From the NCBI GenBank assembly GCA_002699145.1, contig PABK01000061.1, forward strand, positions 62,001-126,000: a stretch of DNA of 64,000 nt, given 5' to 3'. This DNA is from Halioglobus sp. (GTDB lineage: Bacteria > Pseudomonadota > Gammaproteobacteria > Pseudomonadales > Halieaceae). Positions 24,925-32,358 of the stretch are shown here, piece after piece. How positions within the stretch are numbered: position 1 is the stretch's first letter; each line of letters opens with the position of its first letter. A program made the translations under genes and the position numbers. The notes below the pieces were generated by a model. That model ran no database searches and was not told where the DNA came from. It saw only the letters and a list, made by a program, of their open reading frames with translations.

Positions 24925-25674
24925 ATGGTGTTCCTACGTTTGTTCATGGCCATTGCAATGGCGTTGCCCCTGTCGTGCTGGGCCCAGCAGGAGGGCGAGC
25001 CCGTGGGCCTGCTCTACGACGAGGTCAATCCGGACGACCCCTGGGAACCGCTGAACCGCAAGATATTCGCTTTCAACGAGGCGGCTGACGCCTACGTGTT
25101 GCGACCGATCGCCCGGGGTTACCGCCACGTCACGCCGGACCCGGTGGAAAACGGGGTGAGCAATTTCATCAGCAACATCTACGAGTTCAACACCATCCTC
25201 AATTCCATCCTGCAGGGCAGGGTGGATAACACCATACACAGCCTGGGCCGCTTCCTGATCAATTCCACCATCGGCCTGGCCGGTTTCCTCGACGTCGCCA
25301 CGCCGATGGGGGTGGCGCGCAGGCCGGCGGATTTCGGCCAGACGCTGGCCGTGTGGGGTTTTGATTCCGGCCCCTTCCTGATGGTGCCCATCGCCGGCCC
25401 GCGCACCCTGCGCAGTGGCACGGGCCTGGCCGTGGACAGTTTCGCCACCATCCCCTCGCTGCAGAAGGAGACCCTGTATAACTGGACCTTCCTCGGCGCG
25501 GAGGCGATCGATACCCGCGCCCAGTTGCTGCGGGCGGACGAGCTGATCTCGGGCGACAAGTACATATTCCTGCGCCAGGCCTACCTCAGCCAGCGCGAGT
25601 TTTTCCTCAATGACGGCGTGGTGGAGGACGATTTCTCCGATTTCGGCGACGGCGAGGGCTTCGAGGATTTCTGA
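24925..25674 (+). CDS. mlaA: MlaA (VacJ) outer-membrane phospholipid-removal lipoprotein
   Basis: The 249-residue protein has a short signal with a candidate lipobox ending at Cys18 (LPLSCW; imperfect at -3). The MlaA family signature follows: DPWEPLNRKIFAFNEAAD, GVSNFISNIYEFNTILNSILQG, LGRFLINSTIGLAGFLDVAT, ADFGQTLAVWGF and GPFLMVPIAGPRTLR. It removes phospholipids from the outer leaflet of the outer membrane and passes them to the Mla retrograde system. It ends with an acidic tail. The other mla genes are not in this window. Confidence 0.93.
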   Translation: MVFLRLFMAIAMALPLSCWAQQEGEPVGLLYDEVNPDDPWEPLNRKIFAFNEAADAYVLRPIARGYRHVTPDPVENGVSNFISNIYEFNTILNSILQGRVDNTIHSLGRFLINSTIGLAGFLDVATPMGVARRPADFGQTLAVWGFDSGPFLMVPIAGPRTLRSGTGLAVDSFATIPSLQKETLYNWTFLGAEAIDTRAQLLRADELISGDKYIFLRQAYLSQREFFLNDGVVEDDFSDFGDGEGFEDF

Positions 25675-25807
25675 GCGCTGGCGGCCGCGTCGACGCGCTG
25701 CAATATATTTGTAAAATCCTGCCAAAAGCGCCTGTTTTCAGGTTGCCTGGGCCAGCCGATGCGCGTACTGTCACGACCAATGCCCCAACCGCCGCATACC
25801 CTCCTGG

Positions 25808-26989
25808 ATGGCCTCCCAAGGTAACGTACTCATAGTCGATGACCAGCCCGAACGGGCCGAGGAAATGGCATCGTTCCTGCAGACCGCCGGCTTCGATGTG
25901 CAGGTGGTCACCGACGTGTCCAACTCCAATTATTCCCTGGGCGGCAACAGCGACCTGGACGTGATCCTGTGCGAACTGGACCTGCAGGGCGTCTCCTGGG
26001 GCGACGCGCGGCGTTCCCTGCGCGAGATGGACGTGCAGGTACCCGCCATCATGTTCAGCGAGGTCGCCGATGTCGAGCACATGATGACCGCCCTGCGCCT
26101 GGGCGCCCACGATTTCTTCCCGCGCCCGGTGGAGGACACCGATGCGCTGGTGCGCTCCATTGAACGCTGTGTGCGCCAGCGCCAGTTGCGGCGCGAGCTG
26201 CAGGACTCACGCACCCGCCTGGAGGCCGCCAACCGCGAGCTCAAGGGCACCGTGCAGCTGCTGGAGCAGGATCAACAGGCCGGGCGCCAGGTGCAGCTGC
26301 GCATGCTACCCGCCACGCCGCTGGTGCTGGACGACTACGTGTTCAGCCACACGGTCATCCCCTCGCTGTATCTCAGCGGCGATTTCACCGACTATTTCAC
26401 CGTGGGCGATCACTGCGTGGCGTTTTTCATGGCCGACGTGTCCGGCCACGGCAGCTCCTCGGCGTTCGCCACCGTGTTGCTGAAGAACCTGTTCGCGCGC
26501 AAGCGCTCCGACCTGCTGCGCCGTTCGGACCCGGCCATCATGAGCCCGGTGGAGATGCTGCAGCGCGCCAACCGCGAATTGCTGGGACTGGCCGTGGGCA
26601 AGTTCGCCACCATGGTGGTGGGGGTGCTGGACATGCGCGATAACAGCCTGCGCTACAGTGTCGCCGGCCACCTGCCGCTGCCGGTCATGGTCTCGGACGA
26701 GGGCGCCCGCTACCTGCAGGGGGAGGGCTCGGCGGTGGGCCTGGTGGAGGACGCGGACTACACTGAGTACAACATCTCTTTGCCGGACAGTTTCATGCTC
26801 GCACTGTTTTCTGACGGTATCCTGGAGATACTGCCGCCGAAGAACCTCATCGAAAAGGAAAAGTACTTTCTCGATGTCTTCGAGCAGAGCGCCGATACGC
26901 CCGACGAACTGGTCACCCGCCTGGGGCTGGACCACGTCGAGACCGCGCCGGACGATATCGCGGCGCTGTTCCTGAGCAAGCGAGGTTGA
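25808..26989 (+). CDS. PP2C (SpoIIE-type) phosphatase with degenerate receiver domain (HsbR-like)
   Basis: The 393-residue protein has an N-terminal receiver (residues 1-125), a coiled-coil linker (~130-160) and a SpoIIE/PP2C phosphatase (~180-390) with the metal Asp in MADVSGHGSSSAF and a second set in ALFSDGILEI. In the receiver, the usual phospho-Asp site reads Cys-Glu-Leu-Asp (Glu56) and the switch Lys is Arg106 in DFFPRPVED, so phosphorylation as in normal receivers is doubtful. The STAS gene starts 1 nt after it. The pair resembles the HsbR-HsbA partner switch of pseudomonads, in which the phosphatase acts on the STAS protein. Confidence 0.88.
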   Translation: MASQGNVLIVDDQPERAEEMASFLQTAGFDVQVVTDVSNSNYSLGGNSDLDVILCELDLQGVSWGDARRSLREMDVQVPAIMFSEVADVEHMMTALRLGAHDFFPRPVEDTDALVRSIERCVRQRQLRRELQDSRTRLEAANRELKGTVQLLEQDQQAGRQVQLRMLPATPLVLDDYVFSHTVIPSLYLSGDFTDYFTVGDHCVAFFMADVSGHGSSSAFATVLLKNLFARKRSDLLRRSDPAIMSPVEMLQRANRELLGLAVGKFATMVVGVLDMRDNSLRYSVAGHLPLPVMVSDEGARYLQGEGSAVGLVEDADYTEYNISLPDSFMLALFSDGILEILPPKNLIEKEKYFLDVFEQSADTPDELVTRLGLDHVETAPDDIAALFLSKRG

Positions 26990-26990
26990 T

Positions 26991-27473
26991 ATGCGCGAGG
27001 GACGCATTCTTGCAGCCAGCCACAAGGGCGCCTATGTCATCCGCCTGGTGGGGGACGTGCGCCTGAACCTGTGCACGACCATCGATGAGTACTTCGAGAG
27101 GATGTGCGACGACCCGGCGTTCGCCAGCGTCTGGGTGGACCTGTGCGACGCCGAGGGCGTGGACAGCACCACCCTGGGCCAGCTCGCCAAGCTGGCCCTG
27201 AAAGTACACGAGCGCTTCGGCTTCTACCCGGCGATCTATTCCTGCGACCCGGGTATCGTGCGCCTGCTGCGCAGTATGGGTTTCCATCGCCTGTTCGAGT
27301 TACACGAGGAGGTGTGCAGCAACCCGGACGACATCGCCGAGATTCCGGTGGTGGCCGGCAGCGAGGAGGCGGTAAGGGAAAAGGTGATGGAGGCGCACCG
27401 GGTCCTGATGGGCCTGTCCGAGGAAAACCGCGAGCGCTTCCAGGACCTGGTGACCGCCATGGAGCACGGCTGA
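26991..27473 (+). CDS. STAS-domain anti-sigma-factor-antagonist-like protein (HsbA-like)
   Basis: The 160-residue protein contains a STAS domain (residues ~1-105) with VIRLVGDVRLNLCTTIDEYF and the phospho-acceptor loop DAEGVDSTTLGQLAKLAL, where Ser in DST is the likely phosphorylation site. A helical C-terminal extension of about 50 residues follows. It lies 1 nt after the PP2C phosphatase gene, so the two are a probable partner-switch pair. The kinase/anti-sigma component (FlgM-like or HsbR-type kinase) is not encoded next to it. The stop codon touches that of the convergent TerB-like gene. Confidence 0.88.
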   Translation: MREGRILAASHKGAYVIRLVGDVRLNLCTTIDEYFERMCDDPAFASVWVDLCDAEGVDSTTLGQLAKLALKVHERFGFYPAIYSCDPGIVRLLRSMGFHRLFELHEEVCSNPDDIAEIPVVAGSEEAVREKVMEAHRVLMGLSEENRERFQDLVTAMEHG

Positions 27474-27920
27474 CTACGGCGCCGCGGCCAGCTTGCTGCG
27501 GATGTAGTCGGCGTGGGGTACGTAGGTGAGTTCTGCCACCTGGCGGATGAGGTGCTCCTCGTACTTGTCCAGGTCGCCGTCGGCGTAGGCCACTGACCAC
27601 ATCGCATCGATCAGCTGCAGCTTTTGCTGCGCGCTGTAGTGATCGTTGATCACCCGTGTGAATTCGTACAGGGAAGTGGATTCGTCCACCCGCGCCTGCG
27701 CCGCCGCGACCAGTTCGTGGACTTCCTCGGTGTCCAGTTGCAGCGCGCGCGACAGCAGTTGCTCCAGCGCCTGTTCCTCTTGCGCGTCCTGGGTGAAATC
27801 CGCACGCGCCGTCTCGATCAGCAGCGCCGCGGCCGCCAGGCGTATGCGGCGCTGGCGTTGCGCCTCGCTGTCCTCGCGCCGGCTGTCGGTTTCAAATAGT
27901 GCCTTGAGTGCGCCGATCAT
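27474..27920 (-). CDS. TerB-like (tellurite resistance TerB family) helical protein
   Basis: The 148-residue all-helical protein matches the cytoplasmic TerB-like pattern: IRLAAAALLIETARADFTQDAQEEQALEQLLSRALQL, then VINDHYSAQQKLQLIDAMWSVAYADGDLDKYEEHLIRQVAELTYVPHADYI. The acidic DGDLDKYEE loop is the metal-binding-type motif of the family. Its stop overlaps nothing on the left, but its ATG overlaps the dusA-side operon logic: dusA stop codon TGA (27917-27919) overlaps this ATG (ATGA), so this gene is translated after dusA on the same strand. Its function is unknown. Confidence 0.87.
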   Translation of the reverse strand: MIGALKALFETDSRREDSEAQRQRRIRLAAAALLIETARADFTQDAQEEQALEQLLSRALQLDTEEVHELVAAAQARVDESTSLYEFTRVINDHYSAQQKLQLIDAMWSVAYADGDLDKYEEHLIRQVAELTYVPHADYIRSKLAAAP

Positions 27921-28972
27921 AGGGTAGTGCTCGCTGCTTCGGTCGTTGTCGTTGGTCGCCGGCCGCGCTCGCCCACCAGTTGCTGCGCGCGACGCAGGAC
28001 GTCGGCGCCGGCTTCTGGCCGGAAGGCGTTCTCGCTCAGGTGGCGGCGGAAGCGCCGCGCCCCGGGCACGCCCTGGTACAGGCCCAGCAGGTGGCGCGTC
28101 ACGTGGTTCAGCCGGCCGCCCCCGGCCAGGTGCGTCTCGATGTAGGGCAGCAGCGCGCGCAGCACATCATCGCGGCAGGCGGCGGGATTGTCCACGCCGA
28201 ACAGGCGCCGGTCCGCGTCCGCCAGCAGCCAGGGGTTCTGGTAGGCTTCCCGGCCCAGCATCACGCCGTCCACGTGGCGCAGGTGTTCCTCGCATTCCTC
28301 CAGGGACTGGATACCGCCGTTGAGGACGATGGTCAGCTGGGGGAAGTCACGCTTGAGGCGGTACACCCAGGGGTAGTTCAGCGGCGGGATCTCGCGATTT
28401 TCCTTCGGCGACAGGCCCTGCAGCCAGGCCTTGCGCGCGTGCACGATAAATACCTCGCAGCCCGCCGCGGCCACCGGTTCGACGAACGCGGCCAGTTCCT
28501 CGTAGTGCTCCATGGCGTCGATACCGATGCGGTGCTTCACCGTCACCGGCAGGTCGCAGGCGTCGCGCATCGCCGCCACGCAGTCGGCCACCAGTTGCGG
28601 CCGCGCCATCAGGCAGGCGCCGAACATCCCCGACTGCACCCGGTCCGAGGGGCAGCCGCAGTTCAGGTTGACCTCGTCGTAGCCCCAGTCCTGCGCCCAG
28701 CGCGCGCAGCGCGCCAGCTCCGCCGGGTCTGAACCGCCCAGTTGCAGCGCCACCGGGTGCTCGGCGTCGTTGTAATGCAGGAAGCGTTCGCGCTCGCCGT
28801 GGATCAGCGCGCCGGTGGTGACCATCTCGGTGTAGAGCAGGGCGCGGCGCGTCAGCAGCCGCCAGAAAAAGCGGCAGTGGCGGTCGGACCAGTCCATCAT
28901 AGGAGCAATGCAGAACCTCCGCTCCACGGATGTTGTTGATATTCCTGTATTTTCCCTTGTTTTTCCTGACAT
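27917..28972 (-). CDS. dusA: tRNA-dihydrouridine synthase DusA with a prophage-derived N-terminal extension
   Basis: The FMN-dependent TIM-barrel enzyme shows FCIAPMMDWSDRHCRFFWRLL, LYTEMVTTGALIHG, ALQLGGSDP, EVNLNCGCPSDRVQSGMFGACLM (catalytic Cys), VKHRIGID, VFIVHARKAWLQGLSPKENREIPPL and LNGGIQSLEE, all diagnostic of DusA. It reduces U20/U20a in tRNA. The first ~20 codons from the ATG at 28970-28972 are A-rich and unlike the rest. They lie beyond the known dusA phage att region and are probably contributed by the prophage. A GTG at 28925-28927 is an alternative start. Its stop overlaps the TerB-like ATG. Confidence 0.93.
   Translation of the reverse strand: MSGKTRENTGISTTSVERRFCIAPMMDWSDRHCRFFWRLLTRRALLYTEMVTTGALIHGERERFLHYNDAEHPVALQLGGSDPAELARCARWAQDWGYDEVNLNCGCPSDRVQSGMFGACLMARPQLVADCVAAMRDACDLPVTVKHRIGIDAMEHYEELAAFVEPVAAAGCEVFIVHARKAWLQGLSPKENREIPPLNYPWVYRLKRDFPQLTIVLNGGIQSLEECEEHLRHVDGVMLGREAYQNPWLLADADRRLFGVDNPAACRDDVLRALLPYIETHLAGGGRLNHVTRHLLGLYQGVPGARRFRRHLSENAFRPEAGADVLRRAQQLVGERGRRPTTTTEAASTTL
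28876..28905. other. candidate attL (integration site inside the 5' end of dusA)
   Basis: This is the stretch encoding the IAPMMDWSDR region of DusA, the segment known to be used as attB by many dusA-integrating phages. Left of it the DNA is chromosome-like and reads as intact dusA. Right of it the sequence becomes A/T-richer and leads into the integrase gene, which is next to dusA as in other dusA-integrated elements. The exact core cannot be defined because the right end of the element is outside the window. Confidence 0.55.
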
Positions 28973-29021
28973 TGCGCTTGGACGTTACCGGGTGTTTTTC
29001 AGGGGTTTTCTGGTGTTTTTG

Positions 29022-29063
29022 TGTCCCGGGTGTCCCTATAATGTCCCTGTCATTTTGGGGACA
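29022..29063 (+). promoter_or_regulatory. integrase promoter with repeated TGTCCC motif
   Basis: A perfect TATAAT -10 lies at 29037-29042, with only a weak T-rich -35. Around it are three direct TGTCCC copies (29022, 29031, 29042) and one inverted copy GGGACA (29058-29063), placed over the -10 and downstream. The start codon of the integrase is at 29079. The repeats could be binding sites for integrase, an excisionase or a repressor. Confidence 0.6.
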
Positions 29064-29078
29064 CTGGGAAAACGCCGT

Positions 29079-30128
29079 ATGGCGAGTATTGTCGCGCGCC
29101 CGAGAAAGTCGGGCACAGTATATCAGGCCAAGATACGCATCAAGCGAGACGGGAAGATTGTCTGGCAGGAGTCCGAGACCTTCAGCAAGCGGGCCCTGGC
29201 GAAGGAATGGGCTGCCCGACGCGAAGTCGAGCTGCGCGCGCCTGGCGTGCTTGAACGTCTGACCCACGTGGGGCTGACCATCCGGACGGTGCTGGAGTGG
29301 TACCTCGAGGACTTCGACGGCGCGACCCAGTTTGGCCGCACGAAGCTGTCGCATATCAACTTTCTGATGGGGCAGCCGATTGCCGACCTCGATGCGATCG
29401 CGCTGACCTCTCGCCAGGTCCTGGCCCATCTGCGGGAGAGGCGGCAGACTGCATCCGCGGCGACGGTGAACAACGACGTGATCTGGCTGAGCAATGCCTT
29501 CCGGTCGGCCCGGGTGGACCGTGGAGCGCCTGTGAATTCTCAGGCCCTGGACGACGCGGCATACCTGGCGCGGAAGGAGAGATTGATCGGCAAATCCAAG
29601 GAGCGCAACCGCCGGCCGACCATGGACGAACTCGAGCGCCTTGTGCGCTACTTCCAAGCGCAGCGTCGGAACAAAATTCCGATGGTCGATATTATCGGCT
29701 TCGCGATTTTTTCCACCCGGCGCCAGGAGGAAATTTGCGAGATTCGGCGCAGCGATATGACCAATGGTGGCGTGTGGGTGCGGGATATGAAGCACCCGAC
29801 TGAGAAGAAGGATACCTTCGTCTTTCTGCCTGAGCGCGCCCAGGCGATCGCTGACCGACAGCCGGCCGGCGACGTGGTGTTTCCCTACAATTCGAAGAGC
29901 GTGTCGGCGGCGTTCACCAAGGCATGCAGGTACCTTGGCATCGAGGACCTGAGATTCCACGACTTGCGCCATGAAGGGATCAGCTACCAGTTCGAACTCG
30001 GCAAACAGATCCCCGAAGTGGCCATGATATCCGGCCACCGGTCCTGGGCGAGCCTCAAGCGGTATGCCCACATTCGGGAAATGGAGGATCGGTATGCGAA
30101 CTGTGAGCTGTTCAGCCATTGCAGCTAG
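29079..30128 (+). CDS. int: tyrosine recombinase (phage integrase)
   Basis: The 349-residue protein starts MASIVARPRKSGTVYQAKIRIK, a usual integrase N-terminal (arm-binding-like) segment. Catalytic residues are visible: Arg in FAIFSTRRQEEICEI, His-X-X-Arg in FHDLRHEGISYQFELG, His in ISGHRSWASLKRY, and the nucleophile Tyr in KRYAHI. A SAM-like core-binding domain precedes the catalytic half. The frame is open upstream to 28908, but the ATG at 29079 is preferred because the upstream part has no family character. It is next to dusA, as is typical for dusA-targeting integrases. Its 3' end overlaps the convergent PrtN-like gene by 17 nt. Confidence 0.93.
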   Translation: MASIVARPRKSGTVYQAKIRIKRDGKIVWQESETFSKRALAKEWAARREVELRAPGVLERLTHVGLTIRTVLEWYLEDFDGATQFGRTKLSHINFLMGQPIADLDAIALTSRQVLAHLRERRQTASAATVNNDVIWLSNAFRSARVDRGAPVNSQALDDAAYLARKERLIGKSKERNRRPTMDELERLVRYFQAQRRNKIPMVDIIGFAIFSTRRQEEICEIRRSDMTNGGVWVRDMKHPTEKKDTFVFLPERAQAIADRQPAGDVVFPYNSKSVSAAFTKACRYLGIEDLRFHDLRHEGISYQFELGKQIPEVAMISGHRSWASLKRYAHIREMEDRYANCELFSHCS

Positions 30129-30420
30129 CACCTGTCGTTCGTGGCGCATGCTTGGGATCACGGTGCTGGGCTGCTTGAATGCGACGCCAATCCGTCCTCG
30201 CTTGCTCCTTAACTTGATCAAGGTACTTCGCAAGGTCTGTTGCCGCGACCAGCCATGGTGATTTCTGAGAGCCGGCACGATAGGCAGGCACTGGAAGTGT
30301 TTGCTTGCGAGCGCGTGTGCTTGCCTCGGCCGCGGACAAGCCCAGGTACTTGGGTGCCACTTGATCGAGCGGTATCTCGCCGGTTTCAAATTCCGCCATG
30401 AGAAGCCACAGGGTATTCAT
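30112..30420 (-). CDS. PrtN-like (pyocin activator family) transcriptional activator
   Basis: The 102-residue protein starts MNTLWLLMAEFETGEIPLDQV and continues with YLGLSAAEASTRARKQTLPVPAYRAGSQKSPWLVAATDLAKYLDQ, closely following the pyocin activator PrtN pattern (short, N-terminal LLM-Q/E-F, middle LP.PAYR.GSQKS, C-terminal DLA.YLD). PrtN in Pseudomonas turns on pyocin genes after DNA damage. Here it is the last gene of the leftward exonuclease operon, overlapping the upstream stop by 4 bp (ATGA). It may activate late phage genes; this is inferred. Confidence 0.8.
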   Translation of the reverse strand: MNTLWLLMAEFETGEIPLDQVAPKYLGLSAAEASTRARKQTLPVPAYRAGSQKSPWLVAATDLAKYLDQVKEQARTDWRRIQAAQHRDPKHAPRTTGASCNG

Positions 30421-30854
30421 ATCGATTGCGGACCCCCCAAGATTGCGGCCTTTGCGGCGTTAGCGGCGGAATTTTCGATAGAGTCTGCCTGGTCTATCCG
30501 ATGCAGAGGCGGCGGCACGATGTCATTGAATGCCATCCGCGCCGCCTGGGTGATTGCTGCCCAACGGAGTATCCGGTTCGGGTGCGTATGTCCGCCTTCC
30601 TCCTGCCAGAGGGCTTCCTGCATGTACTCTCTGGCGACGAATGGATGCGTGCGATCTTTGCAGTGAATGCTGCACTCGATCCACTCATGCACCAGTCCGC
30701 CACCGAGGATTGCGATCCGGGTCTTGCTGTAGCGGATATTCATGCCGCAGAAAGCATCCTGCTCATTGAGCTTCTGCAAAATCATATCGATTTGGCGTGG
30801 CTGCGCGGTCGGCTCTGGCGAGTCCAAGCTGGTGGTTTCGTGCTGATCAGCCAT
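30417..30854 (-). CDS. hypothetical phage early protein
   Basis: The ATG at 30852-30854 has GGAGG 8 nt upstream, giving 145 residues; the frame is open further but without a better start. It has a polar N-terminus and a middle with MNIRYSKTRIAILGGGLVHEWIECSIHCKDRTHPFVAREYMQEALWQEEGG, which could be a small alpha/beta domain. The C-terminus is Ala-rich. I do not recognise it. Being between a nuclease and a PrtN-like activator, it is a candidate accessory of the recombination module, but no annealing-protein motif is visible. Confidence 0.65.
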   Translation of the reverse strand: MADQHETTSLDSPEPTAQPRQIDMILQKLNEQDAFCGMNIRYSKTRIAILGGGLVHEWIECSIHCKDRTHPFVAREYMQEALWQEEGGHTHPNRILRWAAITQAARMAFNDIVPPPLHRIDQADSIENSAANAAKAAILGGPQSI

Positions 30855-31116
30855 TTGAGGCCTCCGTATCTCGAAAGCGCAGCACAACCTGTGCGAACTG
30901 TATTTCGGTCGCCACTTCCAGGGCTTCCTCCAGGGCGTCGAACAGCGGCTGCGCATCTTTCACGTCCGTGACGTTATCTCGAACCAGCATTGCCGCGGCC
31001 AAGATAACTGCACCCATCACCTGTTCTGGGGGCAGATCGAGACCGTCGCCCAGTTCGGCAAGCTCCGCGACGTAACTACGGATTCGAGGCTGTAGCAGGG
31101 TGAGATTGCTCATCAT
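30847..31116 (-). CDS. hypothetical small acidic phage protein
   Basis: From the ATG at 31114-31116 (AGGAAG just upstream) the product is 89 residues, acidic and helical: RIRSYVAELAELGDGLDLPPEQVMGAVILAAAMLVRDNV and LFDALEEALEVATEIQF. The next ATG (31111-31113) is immediately adjacent. Its start overlaps the exonuclease stop (ATGA) and its stop overlaps the start of the next gene by 8 nt, so it is part of the same operon. No family recognised. Confidence 0.65.
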   Translation of the reverse strand: MMSNLTLLQPRIRSYVAELAELGDGLDLPPEQVMGAVILAAAMLVRDNVTDVKDAQPLFDALEEALEVATEIQFAQVVLRFRDTEASNG

Positions 31117-31958
31117 TGCATCTTCCTGGCCCAGCTCGGTGGGCACAGCACGGCCGGGCCGCGACCTGTGCGCGGGGGCCAATCGCCGGTCGACAATCCA
31201 GTCGCAATAACATCCAGGCCGCGGCGGTTCTCGTGCCGCCCGAGGTTGATAAACGCTTGGTCAAGCACAAAAAGTTCTGCGACGTAGGGCGGGTCCTTCT
31301 CCTGCGCAATGAAGATGAAAGGCTTCTCGCCTGGCTCGTCCGCGTGAAGCGCTGCTTCTCCGTCAAGGTAGTGTGCCGCCGATTGGTGGTAGCCGTACTT
31401 CATAATCTCGCGCACGAAACCGGCAGGAGAAGAGTCAATTGTGGTTTTGTAGTCCACCAAGTACCTGGGCGTGCGATAGTCGGGTCGATATTTCAGCAGC
31501 AGGCCAGTGCGCGCATCCGTCCAGAAGCCAGATACTTCGGATTCCCCGCCTTTCAGAGCTTCGGCAATCCATGGATGCTCGCGGGCCGCGTCAGCCATCC
31601 GTTCGGCTAGGTCACGCCGCTTCTGGTCAATCACCAGTTTCCCGGCGGCTTTGGCTTCTTGAACCTTCCCAGCAAGTTTCTGCGTTTTGCCCCAGTCTCC
31701 CAGTGCAACACCTTTGGGCAAGGTGAAGTACTCCGAGTCGAACAGGTCAGGCTCCAAGATCACCTTGTGCACCAATGAACCAAAGGCCATCGATTCGGTC
31801 TCGGTTCGTTCGGGTCGATCCGGGTTGATGTAGGCGTGCCAGAACCGCTGCGGCGAAGTGCTCGCCAGCTTGATTTGCGATGATGACCACCCTTCCCAAG
31901 CGTGGTAATCGGCATTGCTGATTTGCTTAAAACCGGTGATTAATTCGGTCTGGGCCAT
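31113..31958 (-). CDS. PD-(D/E)XK exonuclease (RecE / exodeoxyribonuclease VIII-like)
   Basis: The 281-residue protein starts with ISNADYHAWEGWSSSQIKLASTSPQRFWHAYI and MAFGSLVHKVILEPDLF, the N-terminal pattern of DUF3799/RecE-like phage nucleases. The PD-(D/E)XK core is in LLLKYRPDYRTPRYLVDYKTTID (Asp, then Asp-Tyr-Lys), followed by the helix GYHQSAAHYLDGE. It would resect double-stranded ends for phage recombination. The genes downstream in the operon contain no recognisable RecT/Beta annealing protein. It is driven by the leftward promoter at 31984-32013. Confidence 0.85.
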   Translation of the reverse strand: MAQTELITGFKQISNADYHAWEGWSSSQIKLASTSPQRFWHAYINPDRPERTETESMAFGSLVHKVILEPDLFDSEYFTLPKGVALGDWGKTQKLAGKVQEAKAAGKLVIDQKRRDLAERMADAAREHPWIAEALKGGESEVSGFWTDARTGLLLKYRPDYRTPRYLVDYKTTIDSSPAGFVREIMKYGYHQSAAHYLDGEAALHADEPGEKPFIFIAQEKDPPYVAELFVLDQAFINLGRHENRRGLDVIATGLSTGDWPPRTGRGPAVLCPPSWARKMQ

Positions 31959-31983
31959 GGCACGTTCCCCCTAACGTGCCCAG

Positions 31984-32013
31984 ATAGTAGAACTATAGGT
32001 TATGCACTGTCAA
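31984..32013 (-). promoter_or_regulatory. early leftward promoter of the exonuclease operon with operator
   Basis: On the minus strand: TTGACA (32008-32013), 18-nt spacer, TACTAT (31984-31989). The spacer holds the 11-bp element AACCTATAGTT (31991-32001), part of a 21-bp stretch matching 18 of 21 positions with the cro promoter stretch at 32716-32736. This indicates a shared repressor operator between -35 and -10. The exonuclease ATG is 26 nt further. Confidence 0.75.
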
Positions 32014-32086
32014 CAATTATGAGTTATACTCGAATCTGAGCCGTGTGATTTTTGTCAAGCTTTTTGTGCTGCGCTACAGGGTGTGA

Positions 32087-32116
32087 TTGACAGCCCAGTT
32101 GTTGCGGGATTTTAAT
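32087..32116 (+). promoter_or_regulatory. candidate rightward promoter for a small ORF / antisense to the repressor
   Basis: TTGACA (32087-32092), 18-nt spacer, TTTAAT (32111-32116). The sequence 31959-32151 otherwise holds only the exonuclease promoter. Transcription from here would cross the small ORF 32152-32358 and enter the 3' end of the repressor gene in antisense orientation. Confidence 0.5.
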
Positions 32117-32151
32117 ACATTGCCAAGGCAGGAAAGGAATGGCTGTTTCGT

Positions 32152-32358
32152 ATGCTAATTAATGACGATAACAGGCCGGATACGGGTCGGGTTTTGTTGA
32201 GGCGGGTGATCGAAACGAAAGACCGCACGCGCATTGAGAGGGTCTTCGAAATGCTGGTGGTTGCTCTTAACGCCCCGGCTCGCGTTTTGCGACCATCGCG
32301 CGCATCTGAGTCTCAAGAGCCGCCTGTACATCGGGGGACAGGCGGTCCCACAGAGTAA
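32152..32358 (+). CDS. possible small phage protein (overlaps repressor 3' end)
   Basis: A 68-codon ORF begins 36 nt after a candidate promoter. The first ~45 residues (NRPDTGRVLLRRVIETKDR, then IERVFEMLVVALNA) look protein-like, while the last third lies antisense to the end of the repressor gene. There is no strong ribosome site (AAGGA is 14-18 nt upstream). It may be a small regulator or simply an untranslated antisense transcript. Weakly supported. Confidence 0.35.
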   Translation: MLINDDNRPDTGRVLLRRVIETKDRTRIERVFEMLVVALNAPARVLRPSRASESQEPPVHRGTGGPTE

